From Paenibacillus sp. (GTDB lineage: Bacteria; Bacillota; Bacilli; Paenibacillales; YIM-B00363): a DNA stretch of 64,000 bases. The stretch's first letter is position 1, and every line of letters begins with the position of its first letter. A model generated the notes under the pieces. It ran no database searches. It was not told the DNA's origin and was given only the letters and a program-made list of their open reading frames with translations. The DNA lies in the NCBI RefSeq assembly GCF_035645195.1, contig NZ_DASQNA010000010.1, positions 1 through 64,000 on the forward strand, written 5' to 3'. Shown piece by piece: positions 18,406 through 27,481 of the stretch. A program made the translations under genes and the position numbers.

Positions 18406-20121
18406 TTACTCGTACTTGCCGAAATCGTTGTCGTCCAGCTGAATTCTCGGCTTGCCCGCCGAAGCGGCGGCCGCTTCGAGAGCGGCCGGCGACGCCGCCA
18501 TCCGCGCGTAGATGGACCGGTTGCCCGCGAAGCCGCCTTCGCCGCCGCGGTGCGCGGAGGCGCTCCGCTTCAAGCGGAAGCGGCCGACCATCGCCTTCAG
18601 CTGCTCCGATTGGCCGGACAGCTCCTCGCTTGCCGCCGCGCACTCCTCGGACGTAGCCGAGTTCGCTTGGATGACTTCGGACACCTGCGCGATGCCTTGG
18701 TTCACCTGCGTAATGCCGATCGCCTGTTCGTTCGACGCCGTCGCGATCGAGCCGATGAGCTTCACCGCTTGATCCGCCCCATAGCGCATTTTCTCCAGCG
18801 CTTGCGCCGTATCGTTGGCGATTTTCGTGCCGGCCTCCACTTTCTTGATCGAGCCTTCGATGAGCGTCGTCGTTTCTTTCGCCGCGTTCGCGCTGCGAGC
18901 GGCGAGGTTGCGCACCTCTTCGGCGACGACGGCGAACCCTTTGCCGTGCTGGCCGGCGCGCGCCGCCTCGACGGCCGCGTTCAGCGCCAGAATGTTCGTC
19001 TGGAACGCGATTTCGTCGATGACCTTAATGATTTTGGAAATATTGCCGGACGACTCGTTAATCTGCTCCATCGCCGCCAGCATTTCTTTCATCTGGTTGT
19101 TGCCCTGCTCCGCGTCCGTGCTCGCCGCGATGGCCAGCTGGTTCGCCTGCTCGGCGTTCACGGCGTTCTGTTTCGTCTGCGACGCGATCTGCTCCATCGA
19201 CGCCGTCAGCTGCTGGATCGAAGAAGCCTGCTCCGTCGATCCCTGCGACAGCGTCTGGCTCGCTTCGGACACTTGGCGAGAGCCCGAAGCGACCTGCTCG
19301 GAAGCGCTCGTAATGTTGTGGAGCACATCGTTCATGCTGTCGGTCATCGCCGCGAACGATTGCGCCAGCGTGCCGATTTCGTCTTTCGAGTCGACGACGA
19401 TGTCGATGTTCATATCGCCGTCGGCCACCTTCTTGGACGCATCGACGAGCGCTTGAATCGGACGGCTGATCATTCGGGCGATCAGGAGGCCGAGCGCGAC
19501 GGCGAGAATCATGCCGGCGGCGGCGAGCACGAGCATCAGGACTGTGGCTGTATCCGCGGTTTTGGTATATGTCTTATCCATAGCCGTCGCAAGATCCACT
19601 GCGTCGTCGACCATCTCCGTCGCCGTCGCGTCCAAAGCTACCGCTTTGTCCAGCAGCGGTCCGTAAATTAGAGCTTCCGCCTCCGCTTTCCGGCCCTCCA
19701 TGGACAGGTCGAGCGCGCTTGCGACATCTTTCCGATAGTCGACCAATTGCGTCCGAAGTTTCGCAACGAGATCGTGACCGAGCTGACTTTCGACGCGCGC
19801 TTCGAATTCAACGATATACTGGTCCATCAGCTTCTGAATTTCGGCGATTTCCGCCCTTTTCGTCGTTTGGTAATCGCGGTCGTTAGAAATGTATATATCG
19901 CGAATGATGGTCCGAATCGTATTAAACTCTTCCAGCCATCGACTCATATACAACACTTTTTTCATATTGCTCTCATAGAGTGTGGTTTCCATCGTATTCA
20001 GCCGATTCATATTGATCGAACCGATGACGCCGATCACGCCCGCGATCAACGCGACAACGATGAATGAGGAAATCAACTTCGTCCCAAGTTTTACATTTCG
20101 AAACCATTTCATGGGGGACAC
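18406..20121 (-). CDS. Methyl-accepting chemotaxis protein with 4-helix-bundle sensor (copy nearest cheR)
   Basis: 571 residues. TM1 (about 12-31) and TM2 (about 190-210) bracket a roughly 155-residue periplasmic-side helical domain of the 4HB_MCP type. A HAMP domain follows ([22 protein letters not shown]), then a long signalling coiled coil whose tip is [23 protein letters not shown]. The tail is acidic and ends [10 protein letters not shown]. The signalling half is almost identical to that of the other MCP at 20689, including the tail, while the sensor halves differ. Ligand unknown. AAAGGGAG precedes the ATG. Confidence 0.95.
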   Translation of the reverse strand: MSPMKWFRNVKLGTKLISSFIVVALIAGVIGVIGSINMNRLNTMETTLYESNMKKVLYMSRWLEEFNTIRTIIRDIYISNDRDYQTTKRAEIAEIQKLMDQYIVEFEARVESQLGHDLVAKLRTQLVDYRKDVASALDLSMEGRKAEAEALIYGPLLDKAVALDATATEMVDDAVDLATAMDKTYTKTADTATVLMLVLAAAGMILAVALGLLIARMISRPIQALVDASKKVADGDMNIDIVVDSKDEIGTLAQSFAAMTDSMNDVLHNITSASEQVASGSRQVSEASQTLSQGSTEQASSIQQLTASMEQIASQTKQNAVNAEQANQLAIAASTDAEQGNNQMKEMLAAMEQINESSGNISKIIKVIDEIAFQTNILALNAAVEAARAGQHGKGFAVVAEEVRNLAARSANAAKETTTLIEGSIKKVEAGTKIANDTAQALEKMRYGADQAVKLIGSIATASNEQAIGITQVNQGIAQVSEVIQANSATSEECAAASEELSGQSEQLKAMVGRFRLKRSASAHRGGEGGFAGNRSIYARMAASPAALEAAAASAGKPRIQLDDNDFGKYE

Positions 20122-20163
20122 GCTCCCTTTACGAGTTTGTCGTTGAATGTTTATACCAGCCCG

Positions 20164-20652
20164 TCATCCGGCCTGAATTTGCGTTAATTCGTCGTCGGTG
20201 AGCAGCTTCGAGCAGTCGAGCAGCAGCTTGACGCGATCGCCCACTTTGCCGACGCCGCGGATGTAACGCTGGCTCGCCTGGTTCATTTTCGGCGGGTCGA
20301 CGATATCGCTGTCCTGGATGGACAGCACCTCCGCTACGGCGTCCACGATCAGCCCGATCGTCGTCCCCTCGAAATGGATGACGATGATGCACGTCCGGTC
20401 GTTATATTCGCGCGGTTCCTTGCGGAAGCGCAGCCGGACGTCCATGACGGGGATGATCGTCCCCCTTAAGTTGATGATGCCTTTCATGAATACGGGAACT
20501 TCCGGCACGACCGTGATCGGCTGCATATTGATGATCTCGGTCACGTATTTGATTTCGATTCCGTATTCTTCCGCGCCCAGCGTGAAGGCGAGAAATTTCC
20601 CCTTCAGCGTATCCTCTTCCCATTCAGGGCTTTCCAACATATGCTCGGTCAT
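20164..20652 (-). CDS. cheW: CheW coupling protein
   Basis: 162 residues, a single CheW domain (FLAFTLGAEEYGIEIKYVTEII, GIINLRGTIIPVMDVRLRF, LIVDAVAEVLSI). It bridges receptors to CheA. AAGGAGA precedes the ATG. It is located between two MCP genes. Confidence 0.95.
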   Translation of the reverse strand: MTEHMLESPEWEEDTLKGKFLAFTLGAEEYGIEIKYVTEIINMQPITVVPEVPVFMKGIINLRGTIIPVMDVRLRFRKEPREYNDRTCIIVIHFEGTTIGLIVDAVAEVLSIQDSDIVDPPKMNQASQRYIRGVGKVGDRVKLLLDCSKLLTDDELTQIQAG

Positions 20653-20688
20653 CGTCGTTATTCTCCTTCCTCAGCCGCTGCGCCGGCT

Positions 20689-22392
20689 TTACTCGTATTT
20701 GCCGAAATCGTCTTCGTCGAGCACAATTTTCGTCTTGCCCGCCGCCGCGGCCGCCGCTTCGAGCTGCCCCGCTTCCAGGACGGCCTTCGCAGCAGCGGCG
20801 GTGCCCGGCTTGCGAACGAAGCCGCGCGGCGACTCGCCCGCTCCCCGCTTCAATCGGAATTGGCCGACCATCTGCTTCAGCTGATCGGATTGACCCGACA
20901 GCTGCTCGCTCGCCGCCGCGCACTCCTCCGAAGTGGCCGAGTTGGCTTGAATGACTTCGGACACCTGCGCGATGCCCTGATTCACTTGCGAGATGCCGAT
21001 CGCCTGTTCGTTCGAAGAGACCGCGATCGAACCGACAAGGCTCGCCGCCTTGTTGACGCCATCGACGATTTGGTCCAGCGCCTGAGCCGTCTCGGTCGCG
21101 ATTTTCGTGCCGACTTCGACCTTTTTGATCGAGCCTTCGATCAGCGCCGTCGTTTCCTTCGCCGCATTGGCGCTGCGCGCCGCCAAATTCCGCACCTCTT
21201 CCGCGACGACGGCGAACCCTTTGCCGTGCTGTCCGGCGCGGGCGGCTTCGACCGCCGCGTTCAGCGCCAAAATGTTCGTCTGGAATGCGATTTCGTCGAT
21301 GACCTTAATAATTTTGGAAATGTTGCCCGACGAGTCGTTGATCTGTTCCATGGCGGCCAGCATTTCTTTCATCCGGTCGTTGCCCAGCTCCGCGTCCGCG
21401 TGCGCCGACAGCGCGAGCCGATTCGCCTCTTCCGCGTTCTCCGCGTTGCGCTTCGTCTGGGAAGCGATTTGTTCGATCGACGCCGTCAACTGCTGGATCG
21501 AGGACGCCTGCTCCGTCGACCCTTGCGACAGCGTTTGGCTCGCCTCGGACACTTGGCGCGACCCGGAGGCGACCTGCTCGGACGCGTTCGCGATGTTCTG
21601 GAGCACGGCGTTCATGCTGTGCGCCATCGTCGTGAACGACTGCGCGAGCGCGCCGAGCTCGTCCTTCGAACGAACCTCGACCTCCACGTTCATATCGCCG
21701 TCGGCCAGCTTTCGGGAGGCATCGACCAGCGTTCGAACAGGGTTGCTAATGATGCGGGCGATCCACAACCCGAGTCCGGCGGCGAGAGCCATAGCGACTG
21801 CGACGATCGCAATCATCACGACGGTTGCCTGATTTGCGATCGCGGTGTTGTCCAGCACCTTTTCCTGCGCGTCTTCCGTGATCATCGAAAAGAGCGTGTC
21901 GCTGATTTGGTTGACGCGATCCACTTCGTCAGCGCTTTCTTGGTGGAGTAAGCGAATAGCTTCCTCACGGCGGTCCGTCAAGGCCAGTTGCATCATCTTT
22001 TCCATGATCGCCGCATATTCTCTCTCCGCAGCCTCTAGCCGATTTAATTCGGCAATGACGTCCGCGTGGGTTAATCCCCCCTTTAGGTCGGCCATATGCC
22101 CTTGCATTTCGTCTAGCAGCACTGTGGCTCTCGTCCGCTTCTCTTGCTGCAGTTGGGGGTCCGTCGATAGAATGACATCCCGCAAGACAATGCGCGCACT
22201 GTTATATTTCTCCTGCCATAACGCCATGTCTCTGATCGCTATCGTATTATCTTCGAACAGCTCCGTGTCCCGATGGTCGATGTCTCGAATGTTAATGATG
22301 CCGACGACGCCTACCGCGCCGGCGACCATCGCAATGAGAATGAATGCAGACACCAATTTTGCGGAAATTTTAAGGTTATAAAACCATCCCAT
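20689..22392 (-). CDS. Methyl-accepting chemotaxis protein with 4-helix-bundle sensor (copy nearest cheA)
   Basis: 567 residues. TM1 (about 11-30), a helical sensor of about 155 residues, TM2 (about 188-208), HAMP ([22 protein letters not shown]) and a signalling domain with the canonical tip [21 protein letters not shown]. The tail ends [10 protein letters not shown], nearly the same as its neighbour. The sensor differs from the 18406-20121 copy in sequence, so the two probably see different inputs while sharing one array. GGAGGGA precedes the ATG. Confidence 0.95.
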   Translation of the reverse strand: MGWFYNLKISAKLVSAFILIAMVAGAVGVVGIINIRDIDHRDTELFEDNTIAIRDMALWQEKYNSARIVLRDVILSTDPQLQQEKRTRATVLLDEMQGHMADLKGGLTHADVIAELNRLEAAEREYAAIMEKMMQLALTDRREEAIRLLHQESADEVDRVNQISDTLFSMITEDAQEKVLDNTAIANQATVVMIAIVAVAMALAAGLGLWIARIISNPVRTLVDASRKLADGDMNVEVEVRSKDELGALAQSFTTMAHSMNAVLQNIANASEQVASGSRQVSEASQTLSQGSTEQASSIQQLTASIEQIASQTKRNAENAEEANRLALSAHADAELGNDRMKEMLAAMEQINDSSGNISKIIKVIDEIAFQTNILALNAAVEAARAGQHGKGFAVVAEEVRNLAARSANAAKETTALIEGSIKKVEVGTKIATETAQALDQIVDGVNKAASLVGSIAVSSNEQAIGISQVNQGIAQVSEVIQANSATSEECAAASEQLSGQSDQLKQMVGQFRLKRGAGESPRGFVRKPGTAAAAKAVLEAGQLEAAAAAAGKTKIVLDEDDFGKYE

Positions 22393-22437
22393 TGCGTTAA
22401 TCCCTCCAGAGTCAGTAACTTGGGTTTCCGTTCGCGG

Positions 22438-24540
22438 TTAAGCTCCTGGCCGCATTAAACCGGAAACATCCAGAATAAGACTGATGCTGCCGTCCCCGAG
22501 CAGCGTGCAACCCGATATGCCGTTCACTCGCTTCAAAATGGCGGGAAGCGCCTTCACCACGACCTGTTGTTTGCCGAGCAGCTCGTCGGCGAACAGGCAC
22601 ACCGCCTCGTCCTCGTGCTCCACCATGAGCATGATCCCGCGGTCGAGCGTGCGCACGGACGTCTGCAGCGCGAAGCGCTCGTGCAGCCGCAGCAGCTTGT
22701 GGCACCGGCCGCGAATTAGCAACATTTCGTTGCCGTCCGGGTCGCGGATGATGTCGTCTTCGGCGATCCGGAACGATTCGCGGATGCTGCCCGTCGGCAC
22801 CGTAAACCGGGAATCGCCGACCTTGATCGTCATGCCGTCGATGATCGCGAGCGTCAGCGGAATTTTGACGATCATCGTCGTCCCTTTGCCCGCCGCGCTC
22901 TCCACGTGAATCGTGCCGCCGAGCGCCTGAATGTTCCGGCTGACGACGTCCATGCCGACCCCCCGGCCGGAAAACTCGGTCACCGCTTCCTTCGTCGAGA
23001 AGCCGGGCAGGAAAATCATCGAATAAATTTCGCGGTCGGTGTATTCCTCTTCGGGTTTGTATAACAGTCCGGCCGTCTTCGCCTTCTCGAAGATGCGCTC
23101 CTTGTTCAGCCCCCGGCCGTCGTCGCGAATCGTAATCCACACTTCGCCGCCCGCGTTGCGCGCTTCGAGATGTACAGCCCCGGCCGCCGGCTTGCCCGCC
23201 GACTTGCGCTCGTCGGGCGTCTCGATCCCGTGATCGATGCTGTTGCGAATCATATGCATGAGCGGATCGGACAGCTGTTCGATGACGCTCTTGTCGACCT
23301 CGGTCTCCTGACCGGAGACGTGAAGCGCGACGTCCTTGTTCAGCTTCTTCGACATGTCCCGCACGAGGCGGGTCATCTTCTGGAACGTCGCCGACAGCGG
23401 CACCATCCGGATCGACATGACGACGTCTTGGAGCTCCCCCGTAATTTTCCGAAGCTGGCGCGCCGCCTTCAGGAATTGGTCAAGCTGCAGATGCTTCAGT
23501 TCGGGATGCTCCGTCACCATCGCTTCGGAGATGACGAGCTCGCCGACGAGATCCATCAGCTTGTCCATCTTCTCGACGTTCACGCTGAAGAAATGGCTCT
23601 GCGTGCTTGGGAGCGCGTCGTACGCCTGCGCGGCCTTCTTCGGCTGCTCGGCTGACCCCGGCGTCTCCGCGGCCGTTGCCGCCGCCTCCTCGCCGGACGT
23701 CTCCGGCCTCGGCTCCGGGGCGAGCGGCGCGGCTTCTTCCTGTGTCGCGATTTCGACCTTGCTGAGGAAGCTGACGGTGCCGAAAAACTCGTTCACTTCG
23801 TCGTAGGGCTGCGGCGTCGAGAAAGCGACGCGGAAGCCGTGCTGCCGGATGCGCTCCGAGCTGCCTTCATGGTCGATCATGATGTCGGCGGGCTCGTAGT
23901 TCTCGATCTCCGCGATTTCCTTCAGGTTATGAACCACCGAATAGCAGCGGATATTTTCCATCCCGCAATCTTCCGCGAAGCGCAGCACCGCCTCGTATCG
24001 GATCGCGCTCGGGCCCGCGCCGTCCGGGAGCGACCGGACGTAGTACTGCTGCGGAGCGGCGGCCTGCGGGGCGGACTGAAGGGAGGCCTGCGGAACGGTT
24101 TCCGCCGCCGCCGCTGCCGTCTCCGCGCGCGGCCGCTTCAGCACCGCGACATACGCTTTCACTTCTTGAATCAAATCCTCGAAGCTGTCTTTCGTTTCTT
24201 CGCCCCGGTCGATTTTGCGCAGCTCGCCCTTCATCGCGTCGGACACGGAAAGCACGAGGTCGGTGAGGCGCGTCGGATCGCCGTTCGCCGCCGGATGCTC
24301 GCGCAAATAGTGGAACAAATCCTCCGTGTAATGAGACAGCTCCGAAATATGGTTGTACATCATCATGGCCGAGGAACCTTTGATCGTGTGCATGACTCGG
24401 AAAATTTGATTGACCTGCTCTTCCGTCATGCGCCCGTTTCGTTCCACGTCCAAGATCGTCTGTTCGAGCTGCTCGATCAATTGATTCGATTCGAACAAAA
24501 ACATTTCGAACATCGGTTCTCGCTTGCCTTGCTCTGCCAT
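22438..24540 (-). CDS. cheA: Chemotaxis histidine kinase CheA
   Basis: 700 residues. The P1 Hpt domain has phospho-accepting H51 (MHTIKGSSAMM). A linker and P2-like region (about 150-310, Ala/Pro-rich parts) follow, then the dimerisation domain, the HATPase domain (HMIRNSIDHGIE, DDGRGL, GRGVGMDVV) and a C-terminal CheW-like domain (RFTVPTGSIRESF). Its ribosome site lies within the end of the upstream TetR gene (four-base gap), so the two are co-expressed. It should phosphorylate CheB and possibly the stand-alone receiver at 13845. Confidence 0.95.
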   Translation of the reverse strand: MAEQGKREPMFEMFLFESNQLIEQLEQTILDVERNGRMTEEQVNQIFRVMHTIKGSSAMMMYNHISELSHYTEDLFHYLREHPAANGDPTRLTDLVLSVSDAMKGELRKIDRGEETKDSFEDLIQEVKAYVAVLKRPRAETAAAAAETVPQASLQSAPQAAAPQQYYVRSLPDGAGPSAIRYEAVLRFAEDCGMENIRCYSVVHNLKEIAEIENYEPADIMIDHEGSSERIRQHGFRVAFSTPQPYDEVNEFFGTVSFLSKVEIATQEEAAPLAPEPRPETSGEEAAATAAETPGSAEQPKKAAQAYDALPSTQSHFFSVNVEKMDKLMDLVGELVISEAMVTEHPELKHLQLDQFLKAARQLRKITGELQDVVMSIRMVPLSATFQKMTRLVRDMSKKLNKDVALHVSGQETEVDKSVIEQLSDPLMHMIRNSIDHGIETPDERKSAGKPAAGAVHLEARNAGGEVWITIRDDGRGLNKERIFEKAKTAGLLYKPEEEYTDREIYSMIFLPGFSTKEAVTEFSGRGVGMDVVSRNIQALGGTIHVESAAGKGTTMIVKIPLTLAIIDGMTIKVGDSRFTVPTGSIRESFRIAEDDIIRDPDGNEMLLIRGRCHKLLRLHERFALQTSVRTLDRGIMLMVEHEDEAVCLFADELLGKQQVVVKALPAILKRVNGISGCTLLGDGSISLILDVSGLMRPGA

Positions 24541-24544
24541 GAAG

Positions 24545-25138
24545 TCACCCCGATTGTTTCACTGCCAGTTCCAATAGCATGGAAATGGTCTCCGAAGATT
24601 TCGCCGCTAACGGGTACCGGTAACCGGCGGCCCGCCAATCGTTCACTTGCGAATAAAACGCGCTCCAAATCACTAAGCTTAACAGCTCCGGCTTCGCCGC
24701 CGGGCGCAATGCGCCGTCCTTCTCCGCCTGCCGCAGCAAGCGCTCGACCGTCTCGGTGCGAAATCGATAAATATCCGTCGTCAGCTCCGTGAACGTCCGA
24801 TCGCTCTGCAGCGAACGGAACGCCATGCCGATCGCGGTTACCGCGGGATAGCCTTCGTAATATTCGGCGAGGCGGCCGGTGATGAACAGCACGGCGGGAA
24901 GCGCTTCCATTTGGAGCTGTTCTGTAGTTCTCACGATGCTTTGGTCGAACCTTCCGTAATACGTCACGACGGCGGCGACGATTTCGTCTCGATTTTTAAA
25001 ATGCCGGTATAATGCAGCCTCCGAAACCCCTTCGCGCTTCGCGATTTCGCGCGTCGTCAGCCCTTGAAGCCCGAGCTCGTGAATGATGTCGATCGCCGAC
25101 AGCGTAATCCGCTCTTTGCGAGGCAAATACTCGGACAT
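24545..25138 (-). CDS. TetR-family regulator, first gene of the Che operon
   Basis: 197 residues from ATG at 25138 (a TTG at 25153 would add five residues; neither has an ideal ribosome site, the ATG having only GGGGGG). The HTH is ITLSAIDIIHELGLQGLTTREIAKREGVSEAALYRHFKNR split across residues 12-50, with Y-R-H-F-K typical of the family. The ligand domain resembles no specific subgroup. A palindrome at 25158-25171 just upstream suggests autorepression, which would also control the downstream chemosensory genes. Confidence 0.85.
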   Translation of the reverse strand: MSEYLPRKERITLSAIDIIHELGLQGLTTREIAKREGVSEAALYRHFKNRDEIVAAVVTYYGRFDQSIVRTTEQLQMEALPAVLFITGRLAEYYEGYPAVTAIGMAFRSLQSDRTFTELTTDIYRFRTETVERLLRQAEKDGALRPAAKPELLSLVIWSAFYSQVNDWRAAGYRYPLAAKSSETISMLLELAVKQSG

Positions 25139-25157
25139 GGATTCGCCCCCCAAGGTG

Positions 25158-25171
25158 AGTGAACGGTCACT
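25158..25171. promoter_or_regulatory. Candidate TetR operator
   Basis: AGTGAACGGTCACT has 5-bp perfect arms around four bases. It is placed between the candidate promoter (25192-25221) and the TetR start, at about +14 to +27, where bound repressor would block transcription of the whole operon. Confidence 0.55.
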
Positions 25172-25191
25172 AACTACATTTCATGCCCTTA

Positions 25192-25221
25192 ACAATAATT
25201 GCCGTGGGAATTTTTAGTCAA
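25192..25221 (-). promoter_or_regulatory. Candidate promoter of TetR-Che operon
   Basis: On the minus strand TTGACT (25216-25221) and TATTGT (25192-25197) are separated by 18 bases. Confidence 0.45.
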
Positions 25222-25295
25222 ACGCAGATGACGCGCGTAAATTTCAATTTTTAAGCTTTTTGAAACATTTTTTACACGAACTGTTAGCGCAGGAA

Positions 25296-25337
25296 CAAAA
25301 AAACGCCGCTCCCGGATCAGGTCCGGGAACGGCGTTT
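25296..25337 (-). terminator. Intrinsic terminator after small gene 25358-25588
   Basis: On the minus strand a roughly 16-bp stem with one G-U pair and a 5-base loop is followed by seven T (25297-25303). Confidence 0.85.
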
Positions 25338-25357
25338 CGCGCGGGAAGCGGCTTGGT

Positions 25358-25588
25358 CTAATATAAGGATAACGCGATGGAATCTTGCTCGTTATACGTA
25401 TGCAATATCGCATCGGAATCGACGATTTCGATGCTGATGAGGGAATTGAGCGATTGCTTGATCGCCTTGCGGCCGTGGAGCGATTTTTCCTTCAAGGCAT
25501 GGGAGAGGAGCTTGATTTTTTTCGTGCCCTGCACCTCATCGGAATAGACCGGTACGACCCGTTCTTGGATTTCTATAAATGTACGCAT
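25358..25588 (-). CDS. Small hypothetical protein
   Basis: 76 residues from ATG at 25588, chosen because GGGAGAT lies seven bases ahead; an in-frame TTG 15 bases upstream is less likely. The product (MRTFIEIQERVVPVYSDEVQ start, IVDSDAILHTYNEQDSI end) is soluble and mixed charge, with no motif I recognise. It has its own strong terminator, supporting a real gene. Function unknown. Confidence 0.65.
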   Translation of the reverse strand: MRTFIEIQERVVPVYSDEVQGTKKIKLLSHALKEKSLHGRKAIKQSLNSLISIEIVDSDAILHTYNEQDSIALSLY

Positions 25589-25740
25589 ACCATCATCTCC
25601 CAACTAACAACACTATGAAAACATGATACACGAAGAAGCTTAAAATTGCATGAAAATTTGTTGAGTTTGCCGATTTTTCTTGGAAGAGTCGCCAGCATTC
25701 CGCGCGGTCATCCGAGTTTTTTCCCTTTTTCAGATTTTTC

Positions 25741-25769
25741 TTGCATTACTTCGTACAACATGGTATTAT
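25741..25769 (+). promoter_or_regulatory. Strong sigma-A promoter of candidate stable RNA
   Basis: TTGCAT (25741-25746), 17-base spacer, TATTAT (25764-25769), preceded by T-rich sequence like an UP element. No open reading frame follows on this strand. Confidence 0.65.
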
Positions 25770-25775
25770 GATTTA

Positions 25776-25983
25776 TTGTAAGTGTAACCCCTTATGGAAG
25801 TTCCCCAGATGTAGGATCCATCCCATCCTCGTTCATTTCCTTTTTTTCGGCTGCTGGAAGGAACACGAAATCCACACTGGCGCGGTCTAGGAACCGCAAG
25901 GACGATCGAGAGGCAGGGCTTTCGTTGTTTTCGTGAAGTGACATTCGGAATCGACATACGCGGTTGCGCTAGTACACATATAA
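25776..25983 (+). ncRNA. Candidate 6S-like regulatory RNA, about 205 nt
   Basis: Between the promoter and a terminator lies non-coding sequence whose two ends pair. 25779-25786 pairs with 25973-25980 (one mismatch), 25786-25789 with 25962-25965, 25793-25796 with 25955-25958, 25801-25804 with 25947-25950, and 25809-25812 with 25941-25944. After an open region (5' side 25813-25821, 3' side about 25919-25940), 25822-25824 pairs with 25916-25918 and 25827-25830 with 25910-25913. Local hairpins follow (25837-25842 with 25858-25863, 25882-25886 with 25893-25897). An interrupted rod with a central bubble, about 200 nt, from a strong promoter is the 6S RNA plan. The family call is inference; SRP RNA, tmRNA and RNase P signatures were not seen. 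Confidence 0.45.
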
Positions 25984-26013
25984 GACCCCCGTTCCTTTTA
26001 GGAATCGGGGGTC
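25984..26013. terminator. Terminator between candidate RNA gene and MFS gene
   Basis: Near-perfect stem GACCCCCG...CGGGGGTC with an extra ATTCC/GGAA part and a short T-rich loop. Plus-strand continuation is TCCATTTTATT; minus-strand continuation is TTATAT. It probably serves both convergent units. Confidence 0.7.
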
Positions 26014-26020
26014 GTCCATT

Positions 26021-27235
26021 TTATTCGGCCTTCAGCCTTTCGCGATTGCCCTTCCAAAACAGCGCCGTACCGATAAAACCGCACGCCGCGGCGAATAATA
26101 AGATCGAAGCGATCGGGATGACGTCCACGAGCGCCGTCGCCAGGATCGGTCCGAACGAACCGCGGATGCCGAACAAGAGCAAATGGATGCCGAACACGAC
26201 GGCTTCCCGTCCCGGCGCGATCCGAAATACATAGGCCAGGATGCCGATATCCCAGATGGCGTCGCCGATGCCTTGGACGCCGCTCGCGACCAGCACGGCC
26301 GGGTAGTTGCCGAATAAGCCGTACAGCAGCGGCGCGGCGCCGAACGCGGCGATGCCGTATGTGAGCGTCCGCTCCGGCGGATACCGGTCGACCGCCCATC
26401 CGACGACGAGCAGCGCGACGATCAGGCAGACGAAGTAAGCGATCCGCGCGTAGCCGATCTGTACGTTCGTCAAGTCCAGATATTCGACTTGAATAATTTG
26501 ATATAGCGGTTGCACGAGAATGTTGCCGAACCCGGAGAACGTCGTCGCGGCGAGGAAAATCGCCAGCGGCTTGTTTTCTTTCACGACCGCCCACTGCTCC
26601 TTGAGCGACGCGCGCCTCGTCCCCGCCGGCCGCTCCGGCACCGGCTCCGACGAGCGAAGCCCGAAGAACATCGAGATCGACAGCAGCCCCGTCGCGGCAG
26701 CGAGCAGCAGCGGCCCTTGCGGTCCCCCCAGATCGATCCAGAGGCCCACGAAGTACGCGATCGGGATCATCAGCAGCCCCATCGCCACCCGTACGTAGCC
26801 CATCAACCTGCCGCGGATCGACCCCGGATAAATGCGGGTCATCAGGGACGCGTAAGCCGGCGCTTGGATGCCCATGAGCAAGTGGAACGCCAGCGCGGTA
26901 ACGACATATACCCACGGCACGCCGAAGAACGCCGGCAGCACGAGCAGCGCCCGGCCGACGAGATTGGGCCAAATGACGAACGGTTTCGGATTGGTCCGTT
27001 CGATCCAGCCGGCCCACAGCGGCGAAAAGAGCAGTCCGATCGCCGGAGCGGCGGATAGCAATCCGACCTGCAAATTGCTCGCTCCCTGCTGAATGGCCAT
27101 CGGCAGATAAAACTGGTTGAACACGACGTTAAACACGCTGAACAGCGTGGCCGCCGCGAAATCGCAGCGGAAGTTGTTCCACGCGTCGGGGCTCATCTGC
27201 AAGCCGAAGCGGGCCGTATGCGTACGTTCTAACAT
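26021..27235 (-). CDS. MFS transporter
   Basis: 404 residues with about 11-12 hydrophobic segments in two halves separated by a charged loop (around RSSEPVPERPAGTRRASLKEQWAVVKENK, residues 205-235). MFS-like features include GLLFSPLWAGWIERTNPKP after TM2 and YPGSIRGRLMGYVRV in the second loop. Substrate unknown. Related proteins in Bacillales are annotated only as MFS. Monocistronic; GAAGG precedes the ATG at a longish distance. Confidence 0.85.
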   Translation of the reverse strand: MLERTHTARFGLQMSPDAWNNFRCDFAAATLFSVFNVVFNQFYLPMAIQQGASNLQVGLLSAAPAIGLLFSPLWAGWIERTNPKPFVIWPNLVGRALLVLPAFFGVPWVYVVTALAFHLLMGIQAPAYASLMTRIYPGSIRGRLMGYVRVAMGLLMIPIAYFVGLWIDLGGPQGPLLLAAATGLLSISMFFGLRSSEPVPERPAGTRRASLKEQWAVVKENKPLAIFLAATTFSGFGNILVQPLYQIIQVEYLDLTNVQIGYARIAYFVCLIVALLVVGWAVDRYPPERTLTYGIAAFGAAPLLYGLFGNYPAVLVASGVQGIGDAIWDIGILAYVFRIAPGREAVVFGIHLLLFGIRGSFGPILATALVDVIPIASILLFAAACGFIGTALFWKGNRERLKAE

Positions 27236-27481
27236 GGTCGGCTGTTACCTTCATTCCATATAGTATTTTTTGTTAGCTCCTATTGAAGAATCCCATGGAT
27301 CGCATGAATTCGCAACTAGCATTTTCTTGTAAAAAACGCCTTCCGGAGCGCTGTCGAGCCTTGCCGTCCGCGCAGTCGCCGAGTTCGCCGCCGCAGCCGT
27401 TTTTTTCGCGTTCCGCAACACCCATGGGCGTTCCCCCGAATATGTTGCAGAGAAACTCACTGTTCGGGAGGAACGGAACCC
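27236..27481. other. Divergent intergenic region between MFS and LysM-GH18 genes
   Basis: Contains the start signals of both flanking genes (GGGAGG ahead of 27482). A 50-codon minus-strand frame (27425-27273, ATG behind GGGGGAA) exists, but its product has no recognisable features and it is not called as a gene. Confidence 0.5.

Noticed and set aside
25850-25870. GGAAGGAA resembling the SRP RNA apical loop
   Set aside because: The surrounding helix-8 sequence of SRP RNA is absent.
27273-27425. 50-codon minus-strand frame between the MFS and GH18 genes
   Set aside because: It has a purine-rich start region but no motif, promoter or conserved look; not enough to call a gene.
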